Source of the DNA: Sphingomonas gellani
GTDB taxonomy: Bacteria; Pseudomonadota; Alphaproteobacteria; Sphingomonadales; Sphingomonadaceae
Direction of reading: 5' to 3'
NCBI RefSeq assembly: GCF_900110035.1
Contig: NZ_FOCF01000011.1
Span: 41,248-105,247, forward strand
Length of the DNA: 64,000 nucleotides
The notes below the pieces were generated by a model. That model was not told the origin of the DNA. It worked only from the letters and a program-made list of their open reading frames with translations, and did not search any database. The translations under genes and the position numbers were made by a program. Within the stretch, counting starts at the first letter, position 1; each line of letters opens with the position of its first letter. Below, piece by piece: positions 39,780-52,238 of the stretch.

Positions 39780-41049
39780 GAACGTCCTGCTGATCGGATC
39801 GGGGGGACGCGAACATGCGCTCGCCTGGAAGCTGGCACAATCGCCTGGGCTCGATACGCTCTGGGCCGCGCCGGGCAACCCCGGCATCGCCGCGCATGCG
39901 ACCTGCGTCGACCTGACGGTCGCGGATCACGACGCGGTGATCGCCTTTGTGCGGGAACACGGGATCGGCTTGGTCGTGGTCGGGCCGGAGGCGCCGCTGG
40001 TCGACGGCCTCGCCGATTCGCTGCGCGCGGAGGACGTCCCCGTCTTCGGCCCGAGCAAGGCGGCCGCGCAGCTGGAGGGGTCCAAGGGGTTCACCAAGGA
40101 CCTGTGCGCCCGCGCGAACATTCCGACGGCCGGCTATGTCCGGGTCACCGACCGCGGTGCCGCCACGATCGCGCTCGACCGCACCTTTGGCCTGCCGGTG
40201 GTGGTGAAGGCGGACGGCCTGGCCGCCGGCAAGGGGGTCACCGTCGCGACCACCCGTGCGGAGGCGGACGAGGCGCTGGACGCGATCTTCGTGCAGCCCG
40301 GCGGCAGCGCGGTGATCGAGGAATTCCTGTCGGGGGAGGAGGTCAGCCTGTTCGTGCTGACCGACGGCGCCGCCATGCTCCCCTTCGGCACCGCTCAGGA
40401 TCACAAGCGCGTGGGCGAGGGCGATGTGGGCCCCAACACCGGCGGCATGGGCGCGTACAGCCCCGCGCCGGTGCTGACGCCCGAACTGGAGGAACAGGCG
40501 CTCGACACGATCGTCGCGCCGACGATCCGCACGCTGGCGGAGGAAGGTACCCCGTTCAGCGGCGTGCTGTACGCCGGACTGATGCTGACCGCGGACGGTC
40601 CCAAGCTGATCGAATACAACGCCCGCTTCGGCGACCCCGAATGCCAGGTGCTGATGATGCGGTTCGGCGGCGACCTGCTCCACCTGATGCTGGCGGTCGC
40701 GGAAGGACGTCTGGCGGGAGAGGGCGCGGCGTTTTCCGACGATGCGGCGCTGACCGTCGTGGTGGCCGGCGACGGGTATCCCGGCACGCCGCGCACCGGC
40801 GGCGCCATCACCGGCATCGACGAGGCGGAACGGTCGGGCGCACGCGTGTTCCAGGCCGGCACCCGCCACGATGGACCCGCGCTGGTCAGCGCGGGAGGCC
40901 GCATCCTGGCGGTGACGGCGAGCGGAACCGATACCGCCGCCGCGCAGGCGAACGCCTATGCCGCCCTTGCGCATGTGAATGTGGAACATGGATTTTTTCG
41001 GCGCGATATCGGATGGCGGGAGGTGGCGCGCGAGCGTCCAGCCGTTTAG
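39778..41049 (+). CDS. purD: phosphoribosylamine-glycine ligase
   Basis: 423 residues, normal for Pur[21 protein letters not shown] is the N-domain, [17 protein letters not shown] and [19 protein letters not shown] the ATP-grasp, and [17 protein letters not shown] the conserved metal-binding end. It joins glycine to phosphoribosylamine in step two of purine synthesis. With purE and purK in the same window, three purine steps are present but in two places. Its ATG shares two bases with the xseA ATG. Confidence 0.96.
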   Translation: MNVLLIGSGGREHALAWKLAQSPGLDTLWAAPGNPGIAAHATCVDLTVADHDAVIAFVREHGIGLVVVGPEAPLVDGLADSLRAEDVPVFGPSKAAAQLEGSKGFTKDLCARANIPTAGYVRVTDRGAATIALDRTFGLPVVVKADGLAAGKGVTVATTRAEADEALDAIFVQPGGSAVIEEFLSGEEVSLFVLTDGAAMLPFGTAQDHKRVGEGDVGPNTGGMGAYSPAPVLTPELEEQALDTIVAPTIRTLAEEGTPFSGVLYAGLMLTADGPKLIEYNARFGDPECQVLMMRFGGDLLHLMLAVAEGRLAGEGAAFSDDAALTVVVAGDGYPGTPRTGGAITGIDEAERSGARVFQAGTRHDGPALVSAGGRILAVTASGTDTAAAQANAYAALAHVNVEHGFFRRDIGWREVARERPAV

Positions 41050-41058
41050 GATCGCTCC

Positions 41059-41760
41059 ATGAACGACACCATGGCCGCCGCTGCCAATCAGACCTCCCTG
41101 CTCGCGGGCAGCTCGTACGGCCTGCTGACCGGCATCCATCTCGGCTTGATGCTGGTCTTCGCCGTGCTGGTGATCATCGCGATCGGCTATGGCGTCCGGC
41201 TGAAGCGTCGGCGCGTGCAGGCCGACAAGGAAGTGGCGGAGAACGCGGCGGAGGCCGGCGTCCCGACCCAGCCCGCGGCGGAACCCGGCGACAGCCTGCC
41301 GGCGGATGCCCGGTCGGCTGAAACGCCGGCTGCCGCGCAGGGCGTGCCCCGCGCCGCTGCGCCGGAGCCGACACGGTTTGTACCCGTCGACACACGCGAC
41401 GATGAACCGGGCGACCGCGATGACGACCACGCCGAACCGATCGTCGCCGCCGCACCGCTGACCGCCAGCCCCGCTGCCGAAGCGGCCTCCCACCCGGCAC
41501 CGGCGCGCGCATCCGGCCCGGCGGACGGACCCGTGACCCAGCTGAAGGGGTTGGGGCCGAAGGTGACGGCGCGCCTCGCGGAACTCGGCATCACCACCGT
41601 GGGTCAGATCGCCGCGCTCAGCGACGATCAGGCGGAGGCACTGGACGCCGAACTGGGCAGCTTCCGCGGACGCATGGCGCGCGATCGGTGGATCGAACAG
41701 GCCCGCTTCCTGGCCGCCGGCGACCGCGCCGGCTTCGAATCGGTATTCGGAAAGTTGTGA
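41059..41760 (+). CDS. membrane-anchored helix-hairpin-helix protein
   Basis: 233 residues. One membrane helix (GLLTGIHLGLMLVFAVLVIIA) is followed by a basic stop-transfer segment (RLKRRRVQADKE), a Pro/Ala/Asp-rich linker of about 100 residues and a C-terminal domain, TQLKGLGPKVTARLAELGIT then QIAALSDDQAEALDAELG and RMARDRWIEQARFLAAG. The last part is a helix-hairpin-helix of the sort found at the C-terminus of some NuoE proteins and in DUF4332-like proteins. A nucleic-acid or protein contact is possible. It is 9 bp after purD and probably cotranscribed. Confidence 0.7.
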   Translation: MNDTMAAAANQTSLLAGSSYGLLTGIHLGLMLVFAVLVIIAIGYGVRLKRRRVQADKEVAENAAEAGVPTQPAAEPGDSLPADARSAETPAAAQGVPRAAAPEPTRFVPVDTRDDEPGDRDDDHAEPIVAAAPLTASPAAEAASHPAPARASGPADGPVTQLKGLGPKVTARLAELGITTVGQIAALSDDQAEALDAELGSFRGRMARDRWIEQARFLAAGDRAGFESVFGKL

Positions 41761-41796
41761 TCGCCGCGTCCTGACCGCTGCACCTTCCGGGGAGCG

Positions 41797-42747
41797 TCAG
41801 CCGGCCCGTGCCATCCGCGTCACGGCATCCCACGCTGCGACCTCCGCATCAAACCGGCGGGTCACGGTCAGGTTGTCTGCCCGCCCCGCTGCCGAATCCA
41901 CCGTCACCGACCCGGCCCATTCCCAGGTGGCGTTGCCCGACAGGCTGACCATGGCGTCCGACGTCGCCTCGGCCCGCACCAGCCCGCCTGCGTTCAGCAC
42001 CGTGATCGGTGTCCCGAACGGGATGCGACCCGTCAGGCCCATGGTATAGGTCGACGCCGCCATCGCGCTGCCACAGCTGTTGGTCAGCCCGACCCCACGC
42101 TCGAACGTCCGGACAAAGATCGTGTCGGGCGCGCGCACCTCCACGAACGACACGTTGGCGCGGTTCGGCAACCAGTCCGGCGCCGCTTCACAACGTTCGC
42201 CCAGCACAACCAGCGCCGCTTCGTCGATCCGGTCGGTGACGTGGACCAGATGCGGGTTGGGGATTGCCACCGCCGTGAAGCGCCGCTCCGGGTCCAGCGG
42301 GACGACCGGCGAATCGACCACCCGCTCCACCCCGGCCCGCGTCGGCCATGCCGCGACCTCCAGTGTCGCGGGTCCGGCGGTTTCGCGCACCGTCCACACA
42401 CCTGGCGCGATGTCCGCGTCCCGCACCACCCGCGCGCTTGACGTGGCCAGGCGCACCTCCGCCCGCTCGATGCCGAGCGCCTCGAACCCCGCACGCGCGA
42501 CGCATCGCAGGCCGTTCAGGCAGGTTTCGGCTTCCGATCCGTCGGAATTGAACATCCGCATGCCGAACGCGTGCCGCGCATCGCCGCCGGTCAGCAGCAA
42601 CAGCCCGTCGCCACCGACCGGCCCAGCCCGATCCGCCAACGCCCGCGCCACGCCGGCCCATTCCTGGTCGCTCAGCGCCAGGGCGCGCGCGTCGATCAAC
42701 GGGAAGTCATTGCCCGATCCGTGACAATGGATGATGTCGAAACGCAT
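41797..42747 (-). CDS. diaminopimelate epimerase-family protein (divergent DapF)
   Basis: 316 residues, longer than typical DapF (about 275). The two catalytic cysteines are present: Cys76 in EAETCLNGLRC and Cys225 in LTNSCGSAMAAS. Supporting motifs are HGSGNDFPLIDA, FNSDGSEAE and FERGVGLT. The first cysteine motif is normally CGNG, and here it is CLNG, and the second is normally ACGSGA, here SCGSAM. It may be an epimerase of diaminopimelate or of another amino acid. It follows a DUF6456 gene on the same strand by 38 bp; no dap gene is adjacent. Confidence 0.75.
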   Translation of the reverse strand: MRFDIIHCHGSGNDFPLIDARALALSDQEWAGVARALADRAGPVGGDGLLLLTGGDARHAFGMRMFNSDGSEAETCLNGLRCVARAGFEALGIERAEVRLATSSARVVRDADIAPGVWTVRETAGPATLEVAAWPTRAGVERVVDSPVVPLDPERRFTAVAIPNPHLVHVTDRIDEAALVVLGERCEAAPDWLPNRANVSFVEVRAPDTIFVRTFERGVGLTNSCGSAMAASTYTMGLTGRIPFGTPITVLNAGGLVRAEATSDAMVSLSGNATWEWAGSVTVDSAAGRADNLTVTRRFDAEVAAWDAVTRMARAG

Positions 42748-42785
42748 CTGTTCGCCCGGCCTCGATCAAGAGTTGCGACCGCGCC

Positions 42786-43259
42786 CTATCGCAGCCCGTA
42801 ATGCACCGCCACCCGGTCCAGCGCCAGCGTCAGCACCAGCCGGCCCGCGCGCGCCGGCCAGCCCAGCCCCTTTTCCGCCACCGGCAGCGCTTCGTTGGCG
42901 CAGACGACCCGCCACAGAATGTCGGACAGTCCCGGCCCCGCCGCCGCGATCGCCGCGTCGAAGCGCCGCTTCGCCGCGATCTGCGCGGTCGTGGAATCCA
43001 GCCCGTCGCCGCCACCGCCGTCCACACGCGTCCCGCCCCAGCGCATCGTGACGCGCGGCCCCAGCATCGCCGTCTCGTAATCGCGCCGCAACCGCTCCCC
43101 GGCCTCGACCTGCCGCGGCGTCACCAGCCCGCGCGCGGCAAGCCATCCCAGCGGCGACTCGGCCAGGTTGACCGTCACACTGCGCCGGCCACTCCGCCGC
43201 GACGGCGCCCGATCGGTCACGCCATGGGTGTCGACCACCCGCTCCGCCAGTTCCCTCAT
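42786..43259 (-). CDS. DUF6456 domain protein
   Basis: 157 residues from ATG 43259, which has AGGAAGG upstream. The core is SVTVNLAESPLGWLAARGLV, ERLRRDYETAMLGPRVTMRW, and the Cys-containing LSDILWRVVCANEALPVAE followed by GRLVLTLALDRVAVHYGL. This is the alphaproteobacterial DUF6456 pattern (formerly annotated near helix-turn-helix proteins). Its function is unknown. It is divergent from an XRE regulator. Confidence 0.8.
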   Translation of the reverse strand: MRELAERVVDTHGVTDRAPSRRSGRRSVTVNLAESPLGWLAARGLVTPRQVEAGERLRRDYETAMLGPRVTMRWGGTRVDGGGGDGLDSTTAQIAAKRRFDAAIAAAGPGLSDILWRVVCANEALPVAEKGLGWPARAGRLVLTLALDRVAVHYGLR

Positions 43260-43310
43260 CCGCCGTTCCTTCCTGTCACCAATGCGGGGGCACTTGCCAC
43301 AGGCGCACGT

Positions 43311-43326
43311 TTGTAGGACAGGACAA
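43311..43326. promoter_or_regulatory. small dyad before the XRE regulator
   Basis: TTGT-N8-ACAA lies 34 bases before the XRE regulator ATG, in the 100-bp gap to the divergent DUF6456 gene. Its arms are short. It could be an autoregulatory operator, but this is weak. Confidence 0.25.
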
Positions 43327-43359
43327 TAACCGATCTGGTTCGCAAACAGGACGAAGCCG

Positions 43360-43941
43360 ATGATAACCGCCATCCGCGAAGTGCGCCGGGCCAAGAACAT
43401 GACCCTGGACGATGTCGCGCGTGCCTGCGTGCCCCCGACCACCGCTCAGACGATCGGCCGGCTGGAAACCGGCACGCGCACCGTGTCGGTCGGCTGGCTG
43501 AACCGCATCGCTGCGGCATTGGGGGTGGCGGCGGCGGATCTGGTCAAGCTGCCCGACCGGGCGGAGCTGCCGCTCGCGGCGACCCTCGATGGCGACGGCG
43601 CCCATGCGCCAAGCCGCCCTGCTGCCCTGCCCCCGCCCGTCGCGGCCGCAGGCGCTGTGGCCGTCACCGTGTCGGGCAGCGTCGGCGATTACCGCGCAGG
43701 TGACGTGATCTGGTGCGAGCCGCTGGAACCGGCGTCCTTTGCCCAGGCGATGAACCGCGACGTGCTGGTCCCGCGCCCCGGCGGCCGCTTCCTGTTCGGG
43801 CGCTTGATCGGGCTCGACGGGCGCGCGGGTGGCGGCGGGGACGATCTCAACATCCTGCCCCCCGGCGCTGGCAACCGTCCGCAGGTCGTGACAGACGCGC
43901 CTTGGATCGCCCTGGCCGTCCGCCTCGTCCGCGATCTCTGA
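43360..43941 (+). CDS. XRE-family regulator with C-terminal beta domain
   Basis: 193 residues. The HTH covers about residues 3-60 (IREVRRAKNMTLDDVARACVPPTTAQTI and WLNRIAAALGVAAADLVKLP). An Ala/Pro linker leads to a beta-rich domain of about 100 residues (VSGSVGDYRAGDVIWCEPL, RDVLVPRPGGRFLFGRLIG). The arrangement resembles LexA/CI-like repressors, but I see no clear Ser-Lys protease pair, so cleavage is not expected. Divergent from DUF6456 and dapF-like genes, which it may control. Confidence 0.75.
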   Translation: MITAIREVRRAKNMTLDDVARACVPPTTAQTIGRLETGTRTVSVGWLNRIAAALGVAAADLVKLPDRAELPLAATLDGDGAHAPSRPAALPPPVAAAGAVAVTVSGSVGDYRAGDVIWCEPLEPASFAQAMNRDVLVPRPGGRFLFGRLIGLDGRAGGGGDDLNILPPGAGNRPQVVTDAPWIALAVRLVRDL

Positions 43942-43980
43942 GCATATCGCTCGACCGGAGCCCGAACGCTTCGACGTCGC

Positions 43981-44424
43981 TCAGCCGCCCGGTGCCCACC
44001 CTTCGGCCGCAAGGGTGAAACCGTCGAACTCGAAACCCGGCGACACGACGCACGACACCAACGCCCAGCCGTTCACCGCCTCCGCCGCCTGCCAGTGATG
44101 CGGGGCGATGACGTGCTGCGGCGTTTGCCCGGCCAGCACGTCGGGGCCCAGCGTCACCGACGTCACCGGCCCTGCGCCATCGGCCGCGGTCGACAGGGAC
44201 AGCGCATGCCCTGCGTGCCACAGCCATATCTCCGCCGCGTCGACCCTGTGCCAATGCGACCGCTGGCCTGCCTCCAGCAGGAACAGGATCGCCGTCGCAC
44301 CGGCGCGCACACCCGCATCCGCGTCCGCGCGCCATGTCTCGCGGTACCATCCGCCCTCCGGATGCGCCGACAGGCCAAGCTGCGCGATCAGCTGGCCGGC
44401 ATCGGTCTCGCCCTCCGCCCCCAT
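43981..44424 (-). CDS. cupin-domain protein (DUF985)
   Basis: 147 residues from ATG 44424 (an in-frame TTG at 44430 is less well placed for GGAGGA). The motif LGLSAHPEGGWYRETW is the DUF985 signature, followed by RSHWHRVDAAEIWLWHAGHAL (cupin metal histidines) and the second motif PPHHWQAAE-like APHHWQAAEAVNGWAL. It is a small barrel that probably binds a metal; reaction unknown. It starts 2 bp after the stop of the amidase gene, so the two are co-translated. Confidence 0.85.
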   Translation of the reverse strand: MGAEGETDAGQLIAQLGLSAHPEGGWYRETWRADADAGVRAGATAILFLLEAGQRSHWHRVDAAEIWLWHAGHALSLSTAADGAGPVTSVTLGPDVLAGQTPQHVIAPHHWQAAEAVNGWALVSCVVSPGFEFDGFTLAAEGWAPGG

Positions 44425-44426
44425 GC

Positions 44427-45287
<861 letters not shown>

Positions 45288-45367
45288 GGCACCAGCCTTT
45301 ACCCGCAAGCGGCCCCGGAGCGGAAGGGCGCTTGTCGTCGGCAGCGTGGCGGGGCATGCGGCGATCC

Positions 45368-48395
<3,028 letters not shown>

Positions 48396-48516
48396 CGGCG
48401 CCGAACCCTTCCACGCGATGAACGACGTGCCCAGCCGCGATTAAGCCGCCCGGAGTCATAGACGCATCACGCCCGGTCGAATCGGTCGGCCGGGCACGAT
48501 GCGGAAGGCGACGATC

Positions 48517-48663
48517 ATGCTGACAGCCCTGAAGACCAGCGTCGCATGGCAGGTCGCGAGCGGATTCATCCTCGGCACCGTCGGTCTGGTGGCGTTGCAG
48601 CCGGCGGAGGCGACGCACGCGATGGTGCATCGGATCACTCCGCACACCCACGCCGCGCGCTGA
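48517..48663 (+). CDS. 48-residue hydrophobic peptide, unknown
   Basis: Begins MLTALKTSVAWQVASGFILG, contains a hydrophobic run (SGFILGTVGLVALQP) and ends with a His-rich tail (HAMVHRITPHTHAAR). GGAAGG lies 9 bases before ATG 48517; an earlier ATG at 48499 would add six residues. Codon third positions are mostly G or C as in real genes. It may be an exported or membrane peptide with a metal-binding tail (five His), but no family is recognised. Found by eye, as it is too short for a typical search. Confidence 0.5.
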   Translation: MLTALKTSVAWQVASGFILGTVGLVALQPAEATHAMVHRITPHTHAAR

Positions 48664-48747
48664 GTGAGCGGCGCGCGTGATGTGCCCTTGCACGACCGGC
48701 AAAGCGCCCGTCTTGGCGATCACACTACCCAATCCTATCTGTCTGAC

Positions 48748-49407
48748 ATGAGACACGTTTTCGCCGCCGCGCTGGTCGCGGGCACCGCTCTTCTCGCCAT
48801 CGCCACACCGGGCCTCGCCGGCGCAGAGCGCGCGGTGCCGCTGCCCGCGCCGCGCGCTGACGTCGCGCCCAGCGCGGGTTCGCAGACGGCGGTGTTCGCC
48901 GGCGGCTGTTTCTGGGGCATGGAGGCGGTGTTCGAGCAGGTGAAGGGCGTGCGCGCCGTCACCGCTGGCTATGCGGGCGGCACGCGTTCCACGGCCAGCT
49001 ACGATCAGGTCTCGACCGAACGTACCGGCCATGCAGAAGCCGTACGGGTCGTCTACGATCCGCGCCAGGTCAGCTACGGCACCCTGTTGCGCGTGTATTT
49101 CTCCATCGCGCATGATCCGACCCAGCTGAACCGTCAGGGTCCTGATTCAGGCCCCAGCTACCGCTCCGCGATCTTCCCGCAGACGCCGGATCAGGCGCGG
49201 GTGGCGCGCGCTTACCTGACGCAACTCGGCACGGCGCACGCCTTTCCGCGCCCGATCGTCACCCGGATCGAGGACGGCGCCTTCTATCCGGCGGAGGCGT
49301 ATCACCAGAATTTCTACGACCGCAATCCGACGCACCCGTACATCGTCGCCTGGGACAAGCCGAAGGTCGCCGCCTTCCGCGCGGCCTATCCCCAGCTGAG
49401 GCGCTGA
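48748..49407 (+). CDS. msrA: peptide-methionine (S)-S-oxide reductase, exported
   Basis: 219 residues from ATG 48748, which begins an N-terminal signal peptide (VFAAALVAGTALLAIATPGLAGAE). Catalytic Cys54 sits in AGGCFWGMEA. The conserved YDQVSTERTGHAEAVRV and YSIAHDPTQLNRQGPDSG-like segments (here YFSIAHDPTQLNRQG) follow. It repairs methionine sulfoxide, here in the periplasm. Another start upstream would bury the signal peptide, so ATG 48748 is preferred. Upstream lies the hydrophobic peptide gene. Confidence 0.9.
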   Translation: MRHVFAAALVAGTALLAIATPGLAGAERAVPLPAPRADVAPSAGSQTAVFAGGCFWGMEAVFEQVKGVRAVTAGYAGGTRSTASYDQVSTERTGHAEAVRVVYDPRQVSYGTLLRVYFSIAHDPTQLNRQGPDSGPSYRSAIFPQTPDQARVARAYLTQLGTAHAFPRPIVTRIEDGAFYPAEAYHQNFYDRNPTHPYIVAWDKPKVAAFRAAYPQLRR

Positions 49408-49427
49408 CGCCCCCCGACCCCTGACGT

Positions 49428-50090
49428 TCAGGCGGCGATCGGAAACCGCAGCATGCGGTTTTCCACCGGGATCATCGCCTGGGCATCCGGTCCGACCGCG
49501 CGGCGAATGGCGGGATGATCCGGGTCCATGCCGCCGGTCAGCGCACCAAAGGCCGGCAGCACCAGCTTGCTTTCCGTCGAGACGAAGCATCGCCGCGCCA
49601 CGGCACGCCCGCGCACGGTGATGCGCAGCTTCGGGTGGAAATGCCCCGACAGTTCGGGGCGAGGATCATCGGGCGCCGCCTCGTGCCGCAGCACCACCCC
49701 GTCGACCACCGCCTCCTCCACGACATCGCCGCCGCAGCGATCCAGGATCACGGGATCGTGATTGCCGGTGATCCAGGTCCAGCGCAGCGCACTGGTCAGC
49801 GCCCGCAGACGCGCCTGCGCCTCGACCGGCAACCGCTCGCAACCCTTCGCATCGTGGAAACTGTCGCCCAGGCACCACATCTCGCGCGCGCCGGTCGCCT
49901 CCACCACCTGCGTCAGTTCGCCCAGCGTCTGGATCGAGTCATAGGGCGGCAGCATCTGTCCCCGGCTGGCGAACCAGCTCGCCTTTTCCAGATGCAAGTC
50001 GGCAACCAGCAACGCCGCCCGCGCGGGCCAGAACAGCGCACCGCTGGGCAATGCCATCAGGTCGTGGCCGCCGAACGAAAAGGGAACCAT
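49428..50090 (-). CDS. pdeM: ligase-associated DNA-damage endonuclease/phosphodiesterase PdeM
   Basis: 220 residues from ATG 50090. The calcineurin-like metal site is complete: ADLHLEKASWF, CLGDSFHDA, ITGNHDPVI and LSGHFHPKLRI. This sequence set is that of PdeM, normally found with an Lhr-like helicase, an exonuclease and an ATP-dependent DNA ligase. Here the helicase and exonuclease are not visible and the ligase gene is about 6.6 kb away. Divergent from kup with 121 bp between. Confidence 0.85.
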   Translation of the reverse strand: MVPFSFGGHDLMALPSGALFWPARAALLVADLHLEKASWFASRGQMLPPYDSIQTLGELTQVVEATGAREMWCLGDSFHDAKGCERLPVEAQARLRALTSALRWTWITGNHDPVILDRCGGDVVEEAVVDGVVLRHEAAPDDPRPELSGHFHPKLRITVRGRAVARRCFVSTESKLVLPAFGALTGGMDPDHPAIRRAVGPDAQAMIPVENRMLRFPIAA

Positions 50091-50211
50091 GCCCACCCTC
50101 TGCCCGGCCGGCCGATGGTTTTCAAGGGCTTGTGCGGCGCAGCGGATGCATCTTGCTTCGGGCCGAAAAGGGCGTAAAGCGCGCCGTCCTTCGTCGAGGC
50201 ACCGCATCGGC

Positions 50212-52215
50212 ATGTCATCAACATCTGAAACGCTCATCGATCTGCCCGCAGGCACAGCAGGATCGGCCGCCCATGCGACCGACCGGGATGCCACCGACCT
50301 TCCGGCCACCCATCCGGGCAAGGGGCATTCGGTCGCCTGGCTGACCGTCGGCGCGATTGGCGTGGTGTTCGGCGATATCGGCACCAGCCCGCTCTACGCC
50401 TTTCGCGAGGCGCTGGGTCAGACCGCTGCCGACGGTGTGGTGGCGAGCGAGATCCTGGGCGTGCTCAGCCTGGCGTTGTGGGCGCTGATCCTGGTGGTGA
50501 CGGTCAAGTACGTCCTGTTCCTGATGCGCGCCGACAACCGGGGCGAGGGCGGGGTGCTGGCGCTGGCGGCGCTTGCCCGCCGATCGTTGGGTATCCGGTC
50601 GCGGGTGGCGCTGGTGCTGGGCGCGACGGGTGCGGCCCTGTTCTACGGCGATGCGATCATCACGCCGTCGCTGTCGGTGCTGTCCGCCATGGAGGGCCTG
50701 CGCACCATTCCGGGCGCCGCGGCGACCTTTGACGAGGGCACGGTGCGGGCCCTGACCATCACCATCCTGATCGCGCTGTTCCTGGTGCAGAAACGCGGCA
50801 CCGCGCATGTCGCCCGGCTGTTCGGCCCGATCTGCATCCTGTGGTTCGTGTCGATCGGCGCGCTGGGCCTGTGGCATATCGCCGATGAGATCTCGATCCT
50901 GCGCGTGTTCTGGCCGGGCTATGCGGTCAACTTCCTGGCGGGGCACGGCACGATCGGGCTGTTCGCGCTGGGCGCGGTGTTCCTGACCGTGACGGGCGCG
51001 GAGGCGCTGACGGCGGACATGGGCCATTTCGGCGTCCCGCCCATCCGCTGGGGCTGGTTCGTGCTGGTATTCCCCGCTCTCGCGCTCAACTATCTGGGGC
51101 AGGGCGCATTCGCGCTCGCGACGCTGGAGGCGAGCCAGCATGGCGGCCCGGCGTTCACCAATCAGGACTGGTTCTTCCTGATGGCGCCCGCCTCTCTCCG
51201 CGCACCCCTGATCGTGCTCGCCGGCGCGGCCACGGTGATCGCCAGCCAGGCGGTCATCACCGGCGCCTTCTCGCTGACTCAGCAGGCGGTGCAGCTGGGC
51301 CTGTTGCCCCGATTGCGCCTGCGCCAGACCTCGGCCGATTTCGCGGGCCAGATCTACCTGCCGGCGATCAACTGGATGCTGTTGTTCGGGGTGCTGCTGC
51401 TGGTCAGCCAGTTCCGGACATCGTCCGACATGGCCGCCGCCTATGGCATTGCGGTGACCGGGACGATGGTCATCACCACCTGCCTTGCCTATCTGGTCGT
51501 GCGCCACAGCTGGCATTGGTCGCGCCCCCGCGCGATCGCCACCATCCTGCCCTTCCTGATGCTCGACCTCGTCTTCTTCGGCGCCAACATCCTGCGCGTG
51601 ATCGAGGGGGGCTGGGTGCCGCTGGTCGTGGCCGGGCTGATCGGCTTCGTGATCTACACCTGGGTGCGCGGGCGCGGCATCGTGCGCGCGTTCGAACAGC
51701 GCCAGAGCATTCCGCTCGCCGATCTGGTGTCCGCGCTGGCGAAGCGGCCGCCGGAACGGGTGCCCGGCACCGCCGTTTTCCTGACCGCGAACCCCGATGC
51801 CGCACCCGGCGCGCTGCTCCACAACCTGAAGCACAACAAGGTGCTGCATGAGCGCAACCTGATCGTCTCGATCCGCAGCGCCGATCGCCCCTTCGTCCCC
51901 ACCGCCGACCGGGCAAAGGTCAGCCGCCTGAACGACGATTTCACCACGGTCGTGCTGCGCTATGGGTTCATGGAGTCGCCCGACGTGCCGGGCGATCTGG
52001 GCGTCGGCGGCAAGGGCGACCGCAAGGGGCTGGACCCGATGCGGACCAGCTTCTTCATCGGCCGCAACACGCTGAAGCCGGAGGCGAAGGAGGGCATGCC
52101 CCCCTGGCAGGACCGGCTGTTCATGTTCCTTCAGCGCAACGCCAGCGACCCGACGGATTTCCTGCGCATCCCACCGGGCAAGGTGCTGGAACTGGGCGAA
52201 CAGGTCACGGTCTAG
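50212..52215 (+). CDS. kup: potassium uptake protein Kup
   Basis: 667 residues. About 12 membrane helices start at VAWLTVGAIGVVFGDIGTSP, the family's first motif. Others follow: NRGEGGVLALAALARR, LFYGDAIITPSLSVLSAMEG, and VTGAEALTADMGHFG, where the Asp is thought to carry H+. A soluble C-terminal domain of about 170 residues ends LRIPPGKVLELGEQVTV. It is a K+/H+ symporter important at low K+ or low pH. The N-terminal 40 residues before the first helix are poorly conserved; no strong ribosome site appears at ATG 50212. Confidence 0.93.
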   Translation: MSSTSETLIDLPAGTAGSAAHATDRDATDLPATHPGKGHSVAWLTVGAIGVVFGDIGTSPLYAFREALGQTAADGVVASEILGVLSLALWALILVVTVKYVLFLMRADNRGEGGVLALAALARRSLGIRSRVALVLGATGAALFYGDAIITPSLSVLSAMEGLRTIPGAAATFDEGTVRALTITILIALFLVQKRGTAHVARLFGPICILWFVSIGALGLWHIADEISILRVFWPGYAVNFLAGHGTIGLFALGAVFLTVTGAEALTADMGHFGVPPIRWGWFVLVFPALALNYLGQGAFALATLEASQHGGPAFTNQDWFFLMAPASLRAPLIVLAGAATVIASQAVITGAFSLTQQAVQLGLLPRLRLRQTSADFAGQIYLPAINWMLLFGVLLLVSQFRTSSDMAAAYGIAVTGTMVITTCLAYLVVRHSWHWSRPRAIATILPFLMLDLVFFGANILRVIEGGWVPLVVAGLIGFVIYTWVRGRGIVRAFEQRQSIPLADLVSALAKRPPERVPGTAVFLTANPDAAPGALLHNLKHNKVLHERNLIVSIRSADRPFVPTADRAKVSRLNDDFTTVVLRYGFMESPDVPGDLGVGGKGDRKGLDPMRTSFFIGRNTLKPEAKEGMPPWQDRLFMFLQRNASDPTDFLRIPPGKVLELGEQVTV

Positions 52216-52238
52216 CGGCCTGCCCGCCCCGTGCGCCG

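Noticed and set aside
38581..41493. A 970-codon open frame antisense to purD
   Set aside because: Shadow frame: it covers purD and part of xseA and has no family motif.
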